In this document: positions 47,195 through 58,954 of the stretch, piece by piece | Numbering within the stretch: the stretch's first letter is position 1 | Layout: each line of letters starts with the position of its first letter | DNA from: Lytechinus variegatus | Lineage: Eukaryota; Echinodermata; Echinoidea; Temnopleuroida; Toxopneustidae | Reading direction: 5' to 3' | DNA length: 64,000 bases | Assembly: GCF_018143015.1 (NCBI RefSeq) | Contig: NC_054744.1 | Coordinates: 6,135,059 to 6,199,058, forward strand | Translations under genes and position numbers: made by a program | Notes under the pieces: generated by a model | Database searches by the model: none | What the model saw: the letters and a program-made list of their open reading frames with translations, nothing else | Told to the model about the DNA's origin: nothing

Positions 47195-47365
47195 CAGGGG
47201 TGTGAGTGGTCACGAATAAAAAGATCTGAAAAAAGCTGAAGAGTATTGAAAAAGTCTGAAATAGAAAGAGCTCCCATACTTTTTGTACAGAGGAAAGCCG
47301 AATATAAGCTGAAATTCAGCTGAAAATCAAAAAAAAAAAAAAAAATCTGAACTCTCTCACCCCTG
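47195..47365. mobile_element. Short inverted-end element
   Basis: 'caggggtgtgagtggtc' pairs roughly with 'gaactctctcacccctg'. The interior repeats 'aagctgaa' words and holds a 21-base A-run. Confidence 0.55.
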
Positions 47366-49010
47366 TTAAATGTCAACTGTGCTTTTTATTCCTATATCTA
47401 GACTCTTCAGTTTGACCATATTACATTCATTTGTGTTACACTTTTTTTGTGGCCTCACTATTTTTCATTACAAAAATTCAAGATTGAATTGATAATTTGA
47501 ATTTATTATTGGGTTATCGCGCCCATTTACTGTTCTTGTCTGGTCTTTCACTTATCAAGGAATGCTATGATCATTAGCAGGTATCTGTCTTTCATAGTTT
47601 GAAAAAAATGTGCAGGTTTGCATGCAACAGATATCCGTTTTTGTAATTCACTGTTATTGAATTTGATACAAGGATATTTATAGGAACTAAGGATATTGTC
47701 ATTACCTAATTCAAAGAAGTTATAATCTTAACTGGACATCTGTTTACTTTTGATTAGTATTTTAAGGAAAACTTAAAAAAAAGGAAAAGGAATAAAGGGG
47801 TGGTATTCTGAAAATTGTCTTAAATATTCTTGTAACTCGGTAAGATAACAGCTCGCTAAATTGTCTCAAATCGGTATTCTGAAAATTGTCTGATCTCTGT
47901 AAGGACGTCCTCTATTTTATCTCTGACATGCCCAATATTTTATCATCAACCAATCAAATTCTTTATATGCATAGGTCAACCAGTAGAAGCGTCTTGTCTG
48001 AAAATGATTGAGCGCATTGTTGATATGAGGCGTAATTTCCTTGCGCCCCCGACGCTTATGCTTGTGCGCTTCTGTGCAAAAAATACCTGTGGCTCTTCGC
48101 AAAGACACATGTTTTCTCTGGAAAGATTCATCATCTCGAATACCAATTTTTTATTGCTGAAAAGTCTACCGATCCGTCATAATGTCTTTGGAATGTCTCC
48201 TTTTGTAGAACATGATGTTATTGCAGGATGCAGTAAGAAATTATTATTGCAGAAGAAACAAATATTGCATGCAACATCAAGTTACAATAGCCCCCTACCG
48301 CTTGTAAATTATTGTAAAATCCACCAATTTTTACTGCAATGTATAGTGGTAAAAAGAACATAAAATAGGAAATAAAAAATTGGGAGAAAATATTTAAATA
48401 CAACAGACATAAGATTCCATTTAAAGAGGGCATATAAAACTATTGTGTGATCTGTCTTTCTTACTGCTCTTCCAGATTATGTTACCAAGCAAAGACAAAT
48501 ACAATTTTATCATCATGTACAAGCAAGATATTGTATATATATGAAACTTTTATTTATACAAAATAAATACATGTATACAAGCAACTAGTATAGTAATGAA
48601 ACAAAGATCTATTTATAGAGAAGAATTTCTCAAATTTTATACCTTGTATATTTACTATGATTGGTGCATATTGGATGGTCTTATGAATAAAATGACGCTT
48701 TACTAACATTGGAATTACTTTTGTCTTTGCTTATTCATTTTTTGTCATGTAAATGGGGAAAACATAACATACTTCAGGACTCACTATGTCACAATAGTGA
48801 AAACAGCATGAAAATGTTGAAAAAAAAAACAGAAGTGTGATGTTTAAACAACCAAACAATAAGTGTACATGTTAATCATACTATTTGACAAAGATTTTTT
48901 CTTATTAAGCTGATATAACTTTTCAGATGTTTTGTTAAAAATCCAATCAAGAATGTCCATGTCACTGCCTTAAACATCAAGAGAACTGAACAAGTGCCAA
49001 TATGAATTAT
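47366..49010. other. Intergenic stretch, no gene recognised
   Basis: Contains two direct copies of 'ggtattctgaaaattgtct' (47802 and 47873), likely an eroded MITE. The 119-codon frame at 48004-48363 shows no recognisable content. Confidence 0.45.
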
Positions 49011-49016
49011 CTAACT

Positions 49017-49613
49017 TTTAAAAGTCAAGTCCACCCCCAACAAACAGTTTAATTGTATAAAAAGAGACAAATAAAACAAGCATAACACTGAAAATTTCAT
49101 CAAAATCAGATGTAAAATAAGAAAGCCATGACATTTCAAACTTTGCTTAAATAGTGATATTCACATCCAGGTCGGTATGCAAATGAGGAGACTGATGACA
49201 TCACCCACTTGCTATTTCTTTTTTATTTCATTATATAAAATTTAGGCCTACAATATTTTAATTCTCCCCATTGTTATGTGAAACAAAGTTTTATTCCTCC
49301 TTGAACATATGGAATTACCTTCTTTTTTTCCTTTTGTGGTTTTGACAAATCTGTCCTCATTTTAAATCTGTAAAAATTGAAATATTATACATCAAATAAT
49401 AAAAACAAAAGAAATGAGTAAGGACATCATCAACTCTCTCATTTGAATATCACCAAATTTTGCATATATTTGATTTGGTAAAAATAAGTGAAACTTGAAA
49501 ATGACAAGACTTTCTTATTCTGCATGTGGTTGTGAAAGAATTTTCAGCATTAGGCTTGTTTAATCTTCTTGGTATTGATTCAAATCAACAATTTTCTTGA
49601 GTGAACTTGACCT
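49017..49613. mobile_element. Palindromic MITE, family K
   Basis: The left 'aagtcaagtccaccc', 'aaacaagcataacactgaaaa' and 'aaataagaaagccatgac' are mirrored at the right by 'gtcaagactttcttatt'-like, 'tttcagcattaggcttgttt' and 'gagtgaacttgacctt'. Confidence 0.7.
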
Positions 49614-50289
49614 TGAAACATGGTAACAAAAAGTGTTGTTTCTCAAACATAAAAAGGGCCACTTAAACGTCAACAATAGTTTCTCCTACCAATATATTTT
49701 AGAACATATAATAAAGAATGTCAAGGTCATTTATCAGAATATAAGACAAGTGAAAATGTAAGGCTCTTGAACAAAAAAAGATGAATGTTTTGTTCTCAAA
49801 TACTGAGAAAACTCATTGGAGTATATTACTTTCAGACACATTCAGAAAACCCAAACCATTTCATGTTCCTTTTTTAAACACTGAGAAAAACAAATAACTT
49901 GGTCCTGATACTTCCTTTGAAAACATTCAATTAACAAAAAGACTTGTGACTCTTTGTCAAAAAGTCAGAAAACTGCTAGGATTGGGTCAATGTAGCCTCC
50001 GATAAAACCCCCTCAAAATGAGTGCTTCACTAACGAAAATGAAATTATAATGCCATCTTCCCAAACACAAAACAATTGATTAAAAATGACAAATATTTTA
50101 CCAAACATGATAACACCAAATAAAGGATCAACAAGGTAGGGTTTTGGGGTTTTTTTTTTACATAGAACCATGGAATTAGGCATCTTTGATTTCCTTTTCC
50201 TTTCAAAAAATAAAAATTCAAGCTGAACTCGGTTATTACTACATCAAAGAGGTTGTGATGTCCACTCCAAGTGGTCAATTCACAAAAGA

Positions 50290-51080
50290 AGTCCCAGTCA
50301 AATCACTGTGTCATCTACCTTGAAGACTTTACCCAACATGAACTGTCTCTCCAAATGATTAGTCCCACTAAAGTTCAATCAAGTTTCAAGTGTTATCCCA
50401 GTCCAATCAATCTGTTTTTTAGAGTGGAACATTAAACCCACTAATAACTCTCTCAAAACAGTTCTTTAGTTCAATCTACTGTTAATCCAGTTCAATCACT
50501 TTGTGCGTTAGAAGGGTTTATTAAACCCTCTTGAACTCTCTCAAAACAGTTCTCTAGTTCAATCTAGTTTTAACTGTTGTCATAGTCCAATCACTGTGTT
50601 CTTTATAGTGGAACATTAAACCCACTTAAAATCTCTCCAAACAGTTCTTTAGTTCAATCTAATGTTCCAGTTCAATCACTATGTTCGTTAGAAGGGTTTA
50701 TTAAACCCTCTTGAACTCTCTCAAAACAGTTCTCTAGTTCAATCTAGTTTTGACTGTTGTAAGAGTCCAATCAATCACTGTGTTCTTTAGAGTGGGATAT
50801 TAAACCCACTTAAACTCTCTCCAAACAATTCTTTAGCTCAATATAGCTTCAACTACTGTCCAGGTCCAAATCACTGTGTCCTTCAGGTCGTAGCCTTTAA
50901 CCAACTTTGATCTATCTCTCCAACTGATAAGCTCCACCAAGTTCAATCAAGTTTCAACTGTTGTTCCAGATCCAATCACTATGTTTTTTAGAGTATGACA
51001 ATTAACTCACTTGAACTCTCTCAAGTAGTCCTTTAGTTCAATCTAGTTTGAGCTGTTGTCCGAGTCCAATCACTATGTCC
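50290..51080 (-). repeat. Tandem array of the CENP-H stop-codon region
   Basis: About nine diverged units of 85-105 bp. Read on the minus strand they resemble the end of CENP-H: 'cataGTGATTGGA', 'caacag', 'AAACTAGATTGAAC', then 'gagagagttcaagtgg'. The unit nearest the gene contains the real last 17 codons and TGA (51040-51038). Confidence 0.85.
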
Positions 51081-51188
51081 TTTAGGTCCGGGTCTTTTGC
51101 CCAGTTGACCCCACTTCCGATGATAAGTCCCTGAAGAATACCCTTTTCCATGGCAACATGAGAGATGAGATCATCCAGTTTCTCTTGC
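51038..51188 (-). CDS. CENPH: CENP-H exon 6 (stop codon)
   Basis: Acceptor caatgtag. Encodes QEKLDDLISHVAMEKGILQG then GVNWAKDPDLK and a TGA after LKLD. The hallmark NWAxDPxL motif is intact. Confidence 0.93.
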
Positions 51189-54100
51189 CTACATTGATAG
51201 GAAGGAAACCAGTATGAAAAAAAAGATTAACACATTCTCAGTTCATGATATTATTGATATTGATATTTATCTTCAATTGATTTTTATTTCTTCTGTATAA
51301 CAATATATGGTAACACAAATATTATAAAGAAGTTTTGACAATAAATCAGGTGTATACATTACTGAACATAAAATCACTGGTGGAAGACGGACTGTCATTG
51401 TTAGCAAAATGCCTGAGAACATGACAAACCAAAATATATCACAAAATTATAATCATATTTCTCCTGCAGCATTTGGTCCTGTCTTAATATCTCAGAGGGC
51501 ATAGGGTTAGAGTTAGGAATGTAAAGTTTTTATTTCAGAATAATGTAAAGATAAGGATTAGGGTTTATCTAGTTTCGAAGGTTAGGTTTTGTGTTTGGAT
51601 TGACGTGCAGATTTTCCACAGGAGCAATTGTCGCCGGAGCAAATGTCATGGTACCATATGGCCACCTGTTTCCAGTGGCCACTTTTCTGTTTGCCCAGGG
51701 TGGTCATAATAGACAGGATTGACAGCATTTTCCAATCTAAAGCCATTTGTTGAAAAAATGCCAATCCTTGATACCACACCCTTAACTATGCTATCCCTGT
51801 GAATAAAAGAATCTAAAATCTTCTTACTCTTGTCGTACAGCGTTGCTTGGTTCAGCTACCTGCTTGTCCGCACTCTCCTTGCTCTGTAACTTCTTCATCA
51901 AGTCAACATTGGCAGCTTGAACATCTATAAACGTACAGAAGATGGTGTTGCAAAGTTGTCAGGGTGGAAACAGGCGGGAGGAATCACAAGTGCAAGATTT
52001 TAAAATGGGGGCATTGTGGTCTAGTGGTTACGACACTGGTCTTTCAATCTGAGGGACGTGGGTTTGATTCTAAGCCATGGTGTGTTTTCCTTCAGCAAGA
52101 AATTTATCCACATTGTGTAGGTGAGGTGAATGGGCACCCGGTAATTTATTCCTAGAAATGCAGGATGCTGTTAAAGCCAGGATAATTATGCTGCATTACT
52201 GTGGAGCACGTAGAGACTTCTAATTGAACAAGTGTTAAGTACTAATAATACTAATTATAATAGGCATTTAGATAGCGCCATTTATCAAGAAATATTCTCT
52301 TCCGAGGTACGTTATTATTATTGCCCCGCCTTTAGCTTGGGCTGCTTTTCAGTGCTCATGCATTATAGGAATTAATCCTGCCGGGTACCCATTCACCTCA
52401 CCTGGGTTGAGTGCAGCACAATGGGGATAAATTTCTTTTTGAGGGAAATTACGCCATGGCTGGGATTCGAAACCATGACCCTCTGTTTCAAAGTCAGAAG
52501 ACTAATCCACTGGGCCATAACACTCCACGACGCTATATAAGCAAAGCAAGTATCATTATTATAATTACACTATATTGCTCATGTAGAATAAACAGGAAGA
52601 ATATCACAAACAGATTGCGTCATGAGCATGGAGAATCGTTACTCCTCTTTAATCGGAAAAGAAATTGAGGTGTTATGTTATTGCAGGAGTTACTAGCATA
52701 TAATTGTTGAATATATATATAAATTCAGTTCATATCCATGAATAATTTATCTGCAATAACACTATTTGAAGTGGAGGGAGGCATACGTGTTGTCAGGTAA
52801 GTCAAACTGAAAGATGTGGAGTTTGATAGACAAGAAATTCATTCAAAAGTAGAGTCCCGCCCAACAATAGGTTGATTTGAACTTTATCAATGGGTCTACT
52901 GTTTAAAAAAGTGGATTCATTAATCACAAACAGTTGACTCATTAATGAAAATAGTGTGCTTAACCAAAACAACATGCATAAAATTAGAGCAATGTGACAA
53001 AAATCTGCATCAGCAAAGGACATTTTGTTTTAAATATGCAGTGAGTTAAGGCATAATTTATACATGAAATCTGCATAAACCATGGGTTCAACTAATGGTT
53101 TTCAAAGCCACCTTTGTGAATTCAGGCCAACATGTTCCATGAAGAATCATACCAAATCCAATATTACAGGAGGAATAAGCAGGAAACGTTCAATAATTCA
53201 GTATATTTTGATTTCTGGAGTTGTGTTTGATTGTAACCTAGTCCTGCAAAGGGTCCCTAGGGACCCGTTTCACAGAGTTACCAAACCACTATGGTATTTT
53301 GCCACTGTTGCAACTACCATGGAGTCCTTGATTATGATTGGCTGCTAAGCCCTGTTACCATGGTAATTGCCATTATGGCAAAGTTCATACAGATGCAACC
53401 CTTTATGAAATGGACTCCACAGTCCAATCTTACAATGAGTTCTGATTGATTCGATCAACCTGAACTATATCCATCAACATCATATTTTTTTTCTACAGGA
53501 AATTTGCACAATGTCCTTTGTAAACCAAGAGAAGCACTCTGAATATTCATGAAATCGATGAATGCATAAATATACTTATCTGGAAAATATTTTGAAGAAA
53601 CGTGCATTTTGGATGTTGACGTTGCAGGCTTTCCATGTTTTTGGTTGATCGGACCGATCGCGACTCTTTGCAAGACGGGCCCAAGATGACTTACCCCTTG
53701 TGTCTTTCTTGCTCTGATCGATCTCCTCTTGTAGAGCCTTGCAGGTCTTGATGTGGGCTAGAATGTCCGAGGAGAGCACCCTCTGTTTGTCACATAACTT
53801 CTTTGCCCAAGACGAGGGCTTCTCCGCCCCCTCCCCACCCTCCTCCTGATTCTCCTGGCCTTCCACCTCCGGTTGATCAGGGAACAGGAGCTGCTGGTAC
53901 TTATAGCCAAGCTGGGCACTACCAGGGGTAAGAACAGCAAAGAGGAACAAAGTCACTTTCAAATTTGAAGAGATATTACAATCAATGCTTATGATTTACC
54001 ATTAGTCTGCTGTGCAAACCCTTCACTTATAAGGTTAAGGAGTTTGAATGAACACCTTACAATGTCTTACGTACTGATGGTCAGCAAGTTTTATATGTGC

Positions 54101-57100
54101 TAGTCTTTTTGTGAAGACCCACTTGTGTTCATCAAAGTTTCAATCAGGGTCTGTGCCTGACCTAAAGCCTGATTTACCATAGGTGGCAATGGCCCTTTCA
54201 AGATCTGGGAAATAGGTGCAAAACAATAGTGTTCAGATAAATTTACACAAACAATCAAAGTGTGATTGAGTTGAGTCACTTATTGTATAAAAGTTGATTT
54301 TCCGTCAAATAATACCCCAAATTAAAGCAACAAAAAATTGAAAAAATTTATTTGAAACATTTGTTATTCTATATCAAATGCACATGCCGATCAGATTTCC
54401 GTGGTCGCATGAAATCCAACTTGGAAAGATTCCCCAAAATTACATCATGCATTTCATTATATCAAGAATGTCATGGCAGTCCTCGTTTGTGTCACTTTAG
54501 AACTTGACAAGTTATTTGATCACATCATCCCCACAAGGCTTATATTTCTAGATTATTGATGCATATTTTCAGACCTTCATCTAGAATAACAATCCATATA
54601 CATATATGTTTCAAAGTCAAATGAAAATGAAGCCCTTGGAACAAGCTAATTTGTAAGAAAAGAAAACTTGATGAGAAAGTTCAAGATTTATTGGACAAAC
54701 AATAATAAAATTATGTTCATTTGAATATATCAAAATCACTAATGCCATGGAGATCTTCAAATGCTAAAAAAAATCATTATTTGTTTCAAACTTTCATTGC
54801 TTTGTTTCTTTGATTTTTACTGTTTTCACACAAGCTATTTGTTCCCAGAATTTAATTCTCCATAACATACAGGACTATACCCAACCAAATAAGAGATCTA
54901 CACAACACCAATATCAAACAGATCTGTCACAAGTCAAGGCAAGTGCTTTTCTGGACTTTTTCTTTGTATCAACCATAATCGTTTGGAATAAACTCCCTGC
55001 AGACAGTGTAAACTTAGTAGACTTGTCTCTTTCAAAAACAAATTTCAATTAGTACTTAGAGCCACCCCACACGTAGCATGCTCCTTAACTTTAACTTAGT
55101 GTGATGTGCCAATCCTGGTATTTTGCTATTAAACTCAATGATAGAGATAAAGATACAAGAATTTTTAAATCCTCACCTTCTGATGACAAGTTCTTGGATT
55201 GCATTGCTGGATTTCTCCTTGATGAACTCTTCCTGGAGTGCAGCAATCCTGAAAGACATTAAAATAGGCAAAAAGAAGCTGCTGAAAACTGCTTATTTAA
55301 AAAAAAAAGAGAGCCAATGGAGTAACTTAGAGAATCAAAAGGGGCCTAAGCTTTCGACATTAAAATACATAGAAAATAGTTGAAAGTCACATGTAAAGTT
55401 CTGTACAATATAGAAATTACATAAATCAAATTTCCAGAAGTCAATAATCACCTAACTCAAAGCATTTTGCAGACAAGACTATACAAAGAATACGTAATTT
55501 ACATCTTCTAAGTCAAATTTCTTCAAAGTCAAAATAGCTTTCCTTTGTTTCATGAGATTCGATTTTTATGTGTATTTGAGTATAATTTGTTTTCTTAAAA
55601 CAAAGTAGTATTGTGCAATATTACTTATAATAATTACATTTATATATCCATTAATTCGTAATGTTTCCATGTGCTTTACATTGTAATTATTATTAACCCA
55701 GTCGGTGGATCCTAGCATTCCCGCAACACAATAAATATATCTTTCTCCACTCCCTGGGAAGCGTTCCAACTAGAGTTCCAAGACTCAATTGCTAGGCATA
55801 TTACACAGGCTTTTTCATCCTACCAGGTACCCATTTAACACCTGGGTGTAGAGTGGCAAATAGTGGATAGATGTCTTGCTATAGGGTGCAAGACCATGGT
55901 GGGATTCAACACACAACCCTCTGATTTACAAGGCGAGAGTCAGAACTGCCACATCACGAGTCCACAACGCTTTCTCAATAGGGTGTGGTGCAAGAAACTC
56001 ATTATTTTCTATTGGTTACGCTTCTTACCTTGTTGTCACATCTTCGATATCATTAGAATCACTCTCAGATGTAGGAGAGTCTTTTGATGATTGGATCAAT
56101 CCACTCTGCACTTGCTTCAGATTCTCTAACCAATCTAAGTATCTAGGTAGGCAGAAGAAAATATGGTAACTGTGTAGAGACAGGCACTGATTTTATGTAT
56201 CATGTGAACGCTTCCTTTAATCTAGATTGTATGCTGTGTGAACACAGCCTCTTTTATGACTATAAACATTCCTCTCTCTTGGCTACAAGTATGTTAATGA
56301 CAATGCATCCCTTTCTATTATGTTAGCTTAAGCTGCTGCGTTGGGCAATTTATAGGGGTCTATTGTAATATCATGCCTTGCTCACTGATGCTTGGCAGTG
56401 ACATAGCAGTAACTCCTTGAAAGGCAGGGTATAAATAGGTAACACAGTTTAGTTAGAGAGTAGTTTGCTTCTAATGGATCCATCGCTGAAAGTGTGTATC
56501 ACCTGGCCTGTGGACATGATATTCCCCGGCAGTATACATCCCCCAGCTAGGACCCAACAGAGCGCTCTGCAAAGGTAGCTTCGCATTGCTTCCAAGCTTC
56601 AACCAGACCATCGAAGTACTCCGTGATCCATTATTAAGGTTAGCTTTAGTAGTTTAAAGGGAATGAAACCTTTGGAACAAATAGGCTTGTGTAGAAAAAG
56701 AAAAATCAAAGAATAAGAATAAAGAAAGTTTGAGAAAAATCGGACAATAAATGAGAAAGTTATGAGCATTTAAATATTGCAATCACTAATGCTATGGAGA
56801 TCCTCCCATTGGCAATGCGACAAGGATGTGTGATGTCACTGATGAACAACTTTCCTTTTGGTGGACTATAAAATACCCTCAAAATGTCTCTTTTTGCTTT
56901 TTCTTATGATGATACAAACTCTTTATCCATGATGTATTTAAAAAAAATATGTATTACATGCCCTCATGTAGAAAGAACACATGATCTCTGGATAGATGTG
57001 ATAAAAGAGGCAATTCAAGTGAAATATATACTAAAGTAATGGGGAGAGTTGTTCATCAGTGACATCACACATCCTTGTCGCATTGCCAATGGGAGGATCT

Positions 57101-58472
57101 CCATAGCATTAGTGATTGCAATATTTAAATGCTCATAACTTTCTCATTTATTGTCCGATTTTTCTCAAACTTTTGTTGATCTGTTTCTTTGATTTTTCTG
57201 TTTTCACACAAGCTATCTTGTTCCAATGGTTTCATTCTCCTTTAAAGTATACAGTATAAGTTAGGTCAGGCTACAACAACTGTACTAAGTTCACAAAATG
57301 TAGAAGAAAAAACAAGGCTTTCTTTGGGAAGAACTATCACTGAATTTAATATCAATAAAGACTCATTGTCAGCTCCAGCTATGAAAACAGAGGGATGATC
57401 ATAATTGCTCTGCCTCCTGGGCCTTGAATTTGGTAAAATATCCTAGCTATTATTATCCTGAAATTGATACGAGTGAAAGAAATACATGCAATTTCACTGC
57501 ATAATTGTTCAAACACGTTTTAAACACAAACATACTGATATCACACTTAGCAAGAAGATTTACCCTAGGCCCCCTATTGCATTTGTGAGAAGAAAAACAA
57601 ATTTCAATCAGTGAACAACAAAAATGATGTCTTTATATCAAAGTTCGCCCAAGATAGTAAGCATGTGGATCATGTACTCTATCATCTGTTGTATCTTGGG
57701 GTAATTGTCAGAGGGAAGCGAGAGAATCTCCAAATACATCCGCATATGAAACTGTGTGTTATGTACACTATCATGGCCATTGACATGGGAATAAGTTGGG
57801 GTTTTTTTCCCATCCAAACTGCTGCATTGAATAGTAGGCCTATAAAATGGAAATTTCTAGAGTGTTTTATTGGGTCCTTCATACCTATAACATGTATAAT
57901 TTGGCCTGTATAGAAGATTTTCCACCATTTGAGTGTTCAACACCAAGTGTCTACTGAGGATACTGCAAGTGCGTGAAATAGGCCCAAAATGAACAATAGA
58001 GGGTTGATTAAAGCAATTTTCCATTCAAATCCCCCCCCCCATTTTTCACACTTAAAATATTGTATTCAATGATGTAGAGTAGACTTTCAATTTTGTTTAC
58101 TTTATGTTGAATCATTCAATACCAGTATTACACATTTCGTAGAAGTCATAAAGAAGTTTTCTCAAATTATCGCGAAGCCAATATGCCCCTCTAGAGCTGA
58201 ACCTGTAAATTTTCAAGTATGTGTATTTCCTTTAAAAAAAATTGAAACATTTTCTTCAAATGACTGACAGCTTCCGAAAAGCCCCGACACAACAATACAA
58301 AGAGATATAGATGTAGTTACCTTACATATGCGCATATATTTTGTTGTACTGATATGGACGTTTGAGTGCCTTGGCTCGAGTTGAGGTCGAACTGCTGTGA
58401 AATATCTCTCATCTTCTGACTGACTGACTGAAAGTCACCTTCAGGCTCAGCCTCCACTGGTGTCTCTTCCAT
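51038..58472 (-). CDS. CENPH: Centromere protein H (CENP-H), 6 exons, complete
   Basis: CENP-H is a coiled-coil subunit of the CCAN inner kinetochore (with CENP-I, CENP-K and CENP-M) needed for kinetochore assembly. Exons 58472-58321, 56142-56029, 55248-55177, 53918-53695, 51924-51828 and 51188-51038 join with agreeing phases (2, 2, 2, 1, 2) to 810 bases, 269 residues; human CENP-H has 247. The C-terminus ILQGLIIGSGVNWAKDPDLK then DIVIGL matches the diagnostic vertebrate ending 'LILGSKVNWAEDPALKEIVLQLE'. The middle is Glu/Lys/Gln-rich helix (KTCKALQEEIDQSKKD, VDLMKKLQSKESADKQ), as expected for a coiled coil. The N-terminus is acidic and low in complexity. The first donor is AAG|GTAACT, chosen because it alone fits the next exon's phase. 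Convergent to the RING gene. Confidence 0.92.
51828..51924 (-). CDS. CENPH: CENP-H exon 5
   Basis: Acceptor gtttatag, donor GTAAGA. Encodes VQAANVDLMKKLQSKESADK. Phase 1 in, 2 out. Confidence 0.9.
52008..52255 (+). mobile_element. tRNA-derived SINE, copy 3
   Basis: Head TGTGGTCTAGTGGTTACGAC with a B-box-like GGGTTTGATTC, then 'ccttcagcaagaaatttatc' and 'aggtgaggtgaatgggcaccc'. CENP-H intron 4, antisense to the gene. Confidence 0.8.
52330..52530 (-). mobile_element. tRNA-derived SINE, copy 4
   Basis: Mirror orientation of copy 3: 'gtacccattcacctcacctgg', 'gctgggattcgaaaccatg' and 'ctaatccactgggccataac'. Confidence 0.8.
53258..53418. mobile_element. Short palindromic MITE, family L
   Basis: 'gacccgtttcacagagttac' with the right end 'tttatgaaatggac', and mirrored 'actaccatggagtcc'/'gttaccatggtaatt' words. 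Directly followed by family H copy 2. Confidence 0.65.
53420..53684. mobile_element. Palindromic MITE, family H, copy 2
   Basis: 'ccaatcttacaatgagttctgattgat' at the left, 'gatcgcgactctttgcaagacggg' at the right. The right end stops about ten bases from the exon 4 donor. Confidence 0.82.
53695..53918 (-). CDS. CENPH: CENP-H exon 4
   Basis: Acceptor cctggtag, donor GTAAGT. Encodes AQLGYKYQQLLFPDQP, an acidic Gly/Glu insert, then a coiled-coil segment. The donor lies ten bases from a MITE end. Confidence 0.9.
54632..54850. mobile_element. Palindromic MITE, family A, deleted copy
   Basis: Left 'aagcccttggaacaagct' and right 'acacaagctatttgttccc' with 'cactaatgccatggagatc' at the centre. About half the length of the full copies. 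Confidence 0.6.
54855..55060 (+). pseudogene. Non-LTR retrotransposon C-terminal tail
   Basis: Reads NKRSTQHQYQTDLSQVKASA, then IIVWNKLPADSVNLVDLS. This matches the 'R.......R...ksFfp.ti..WN.LP..v....sl..Fk' ending of non-LTR reverse transcriptases. CENP-H intron 3, antisense. Confidence 0.6.
55177..55248 (-). CDS. CENPH: CENP-H exon 3
   Basis: Acceptor tgtctttcag, donor GTGAGG. 72 bp encoding IAALQEEFIKEKSSNAIQEL, helical. Confidence 0.9.
55790..55975 (-). mobile_element. tRNA-derived SINE, copy 5, diverged
   Basis: 'taccaggtacccatttaacacctggg', 'gggattcaacacac' and 'gccacatcacgagtccac' follow the order of the other copies. CENP-H intron 2. Confidence 0.65.
56029..56142 (-). CDS. CENPH: CENP-H exon 2
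   Basis: Acceptor ctacctag, donor GTAAGA. Encodes YLDWLENLKQVQSGL and a Ser/Asp-rich stretch SESDSNDIEDVTT. Confidence 0.9.
56654..57245. mobile_element. Palindromic MITE, family A, copy 2
   Basis: Near-identical to 15724-16306, in the same orientation relative to its interior. TTAA-type ends. Central 'ctctttatcc' plus 'atgatgtatt'. CENP-H intron 1. Confidence 0.87.
57250..58310. other. CENP-H intron 1, 5' part, no gene recognised
   Basis: AT-rich. The 100-codon plus-strand frame at 57611-57913 looks like chance: hydrophobic, with no motif. One 11-base C-run at 58030. Confidence 0.5.
58321..58472 (-). CDS. CENPH: CENP-H exon 1
   Basis: ATG at 58472-58470 opens MEETPVEAEPEGDFQSVSQK. A donor GTAACT after GCATATGTAAG gives phase 2. 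A closer GTAAGG gives phase 0 and would not fit. Confidence 0.88.
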
Positions 58473-58559
58473 GATGAATAGGGTGTGAGTGTGTGTTAGT
58501 ACTATTAGATCTATGATGAAAAATTAAAAAAAAAGTAGGATGTAGGTCGGGTGTCCGGA

Positions 58560-58790
58560 CACTTCATATTTTTGCATCCTTCTTTTTTGTCTTTAGATTA
58601 CACTAAAAGTATTAATTCAATAGTTGTAAATGTATTCACCTTCTATTTTATTCTCTACAATATTTCCCAACATTTTGTACTAAAAATTGATGAAAACTTT
58701 GCTTGTAAATTTTTCAAAATGACTTTCTAAAATTGATCGTCCAGACACACAACAATTGGGTATTCTCAGATTCAGAGAAATAAAAGTTTT
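58560..58790. repeat. Dispersed repeat, copy 2 of 2
   Basis: Matches 12480-12640 ('gatgaaaactttgcttgtaaa', 'cacacaacaattgggtatt'). Lies just upstream of CENP-H. Confidence 0.5.
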
Positions 58791-58954
58791 TACACAAAAT
58801 AGCTATACAGCCAAACTTGCTGAAGTCACCACCTGTACCAGGGTGACCAGATTTCACAAAATGAAATACAGGACAATCGACAAAGCATGCTGCACGAGCG
58901 GATAGACCGAGCCAAGTCATAAAAAGAATTTTGAAAAATAAACAAGGCTACACA

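Noticed and set aside
57611..57913. 100-codon hydrophobic frame
   Set aside because: No motif, no splice context, chance length for AT-rich DNA.
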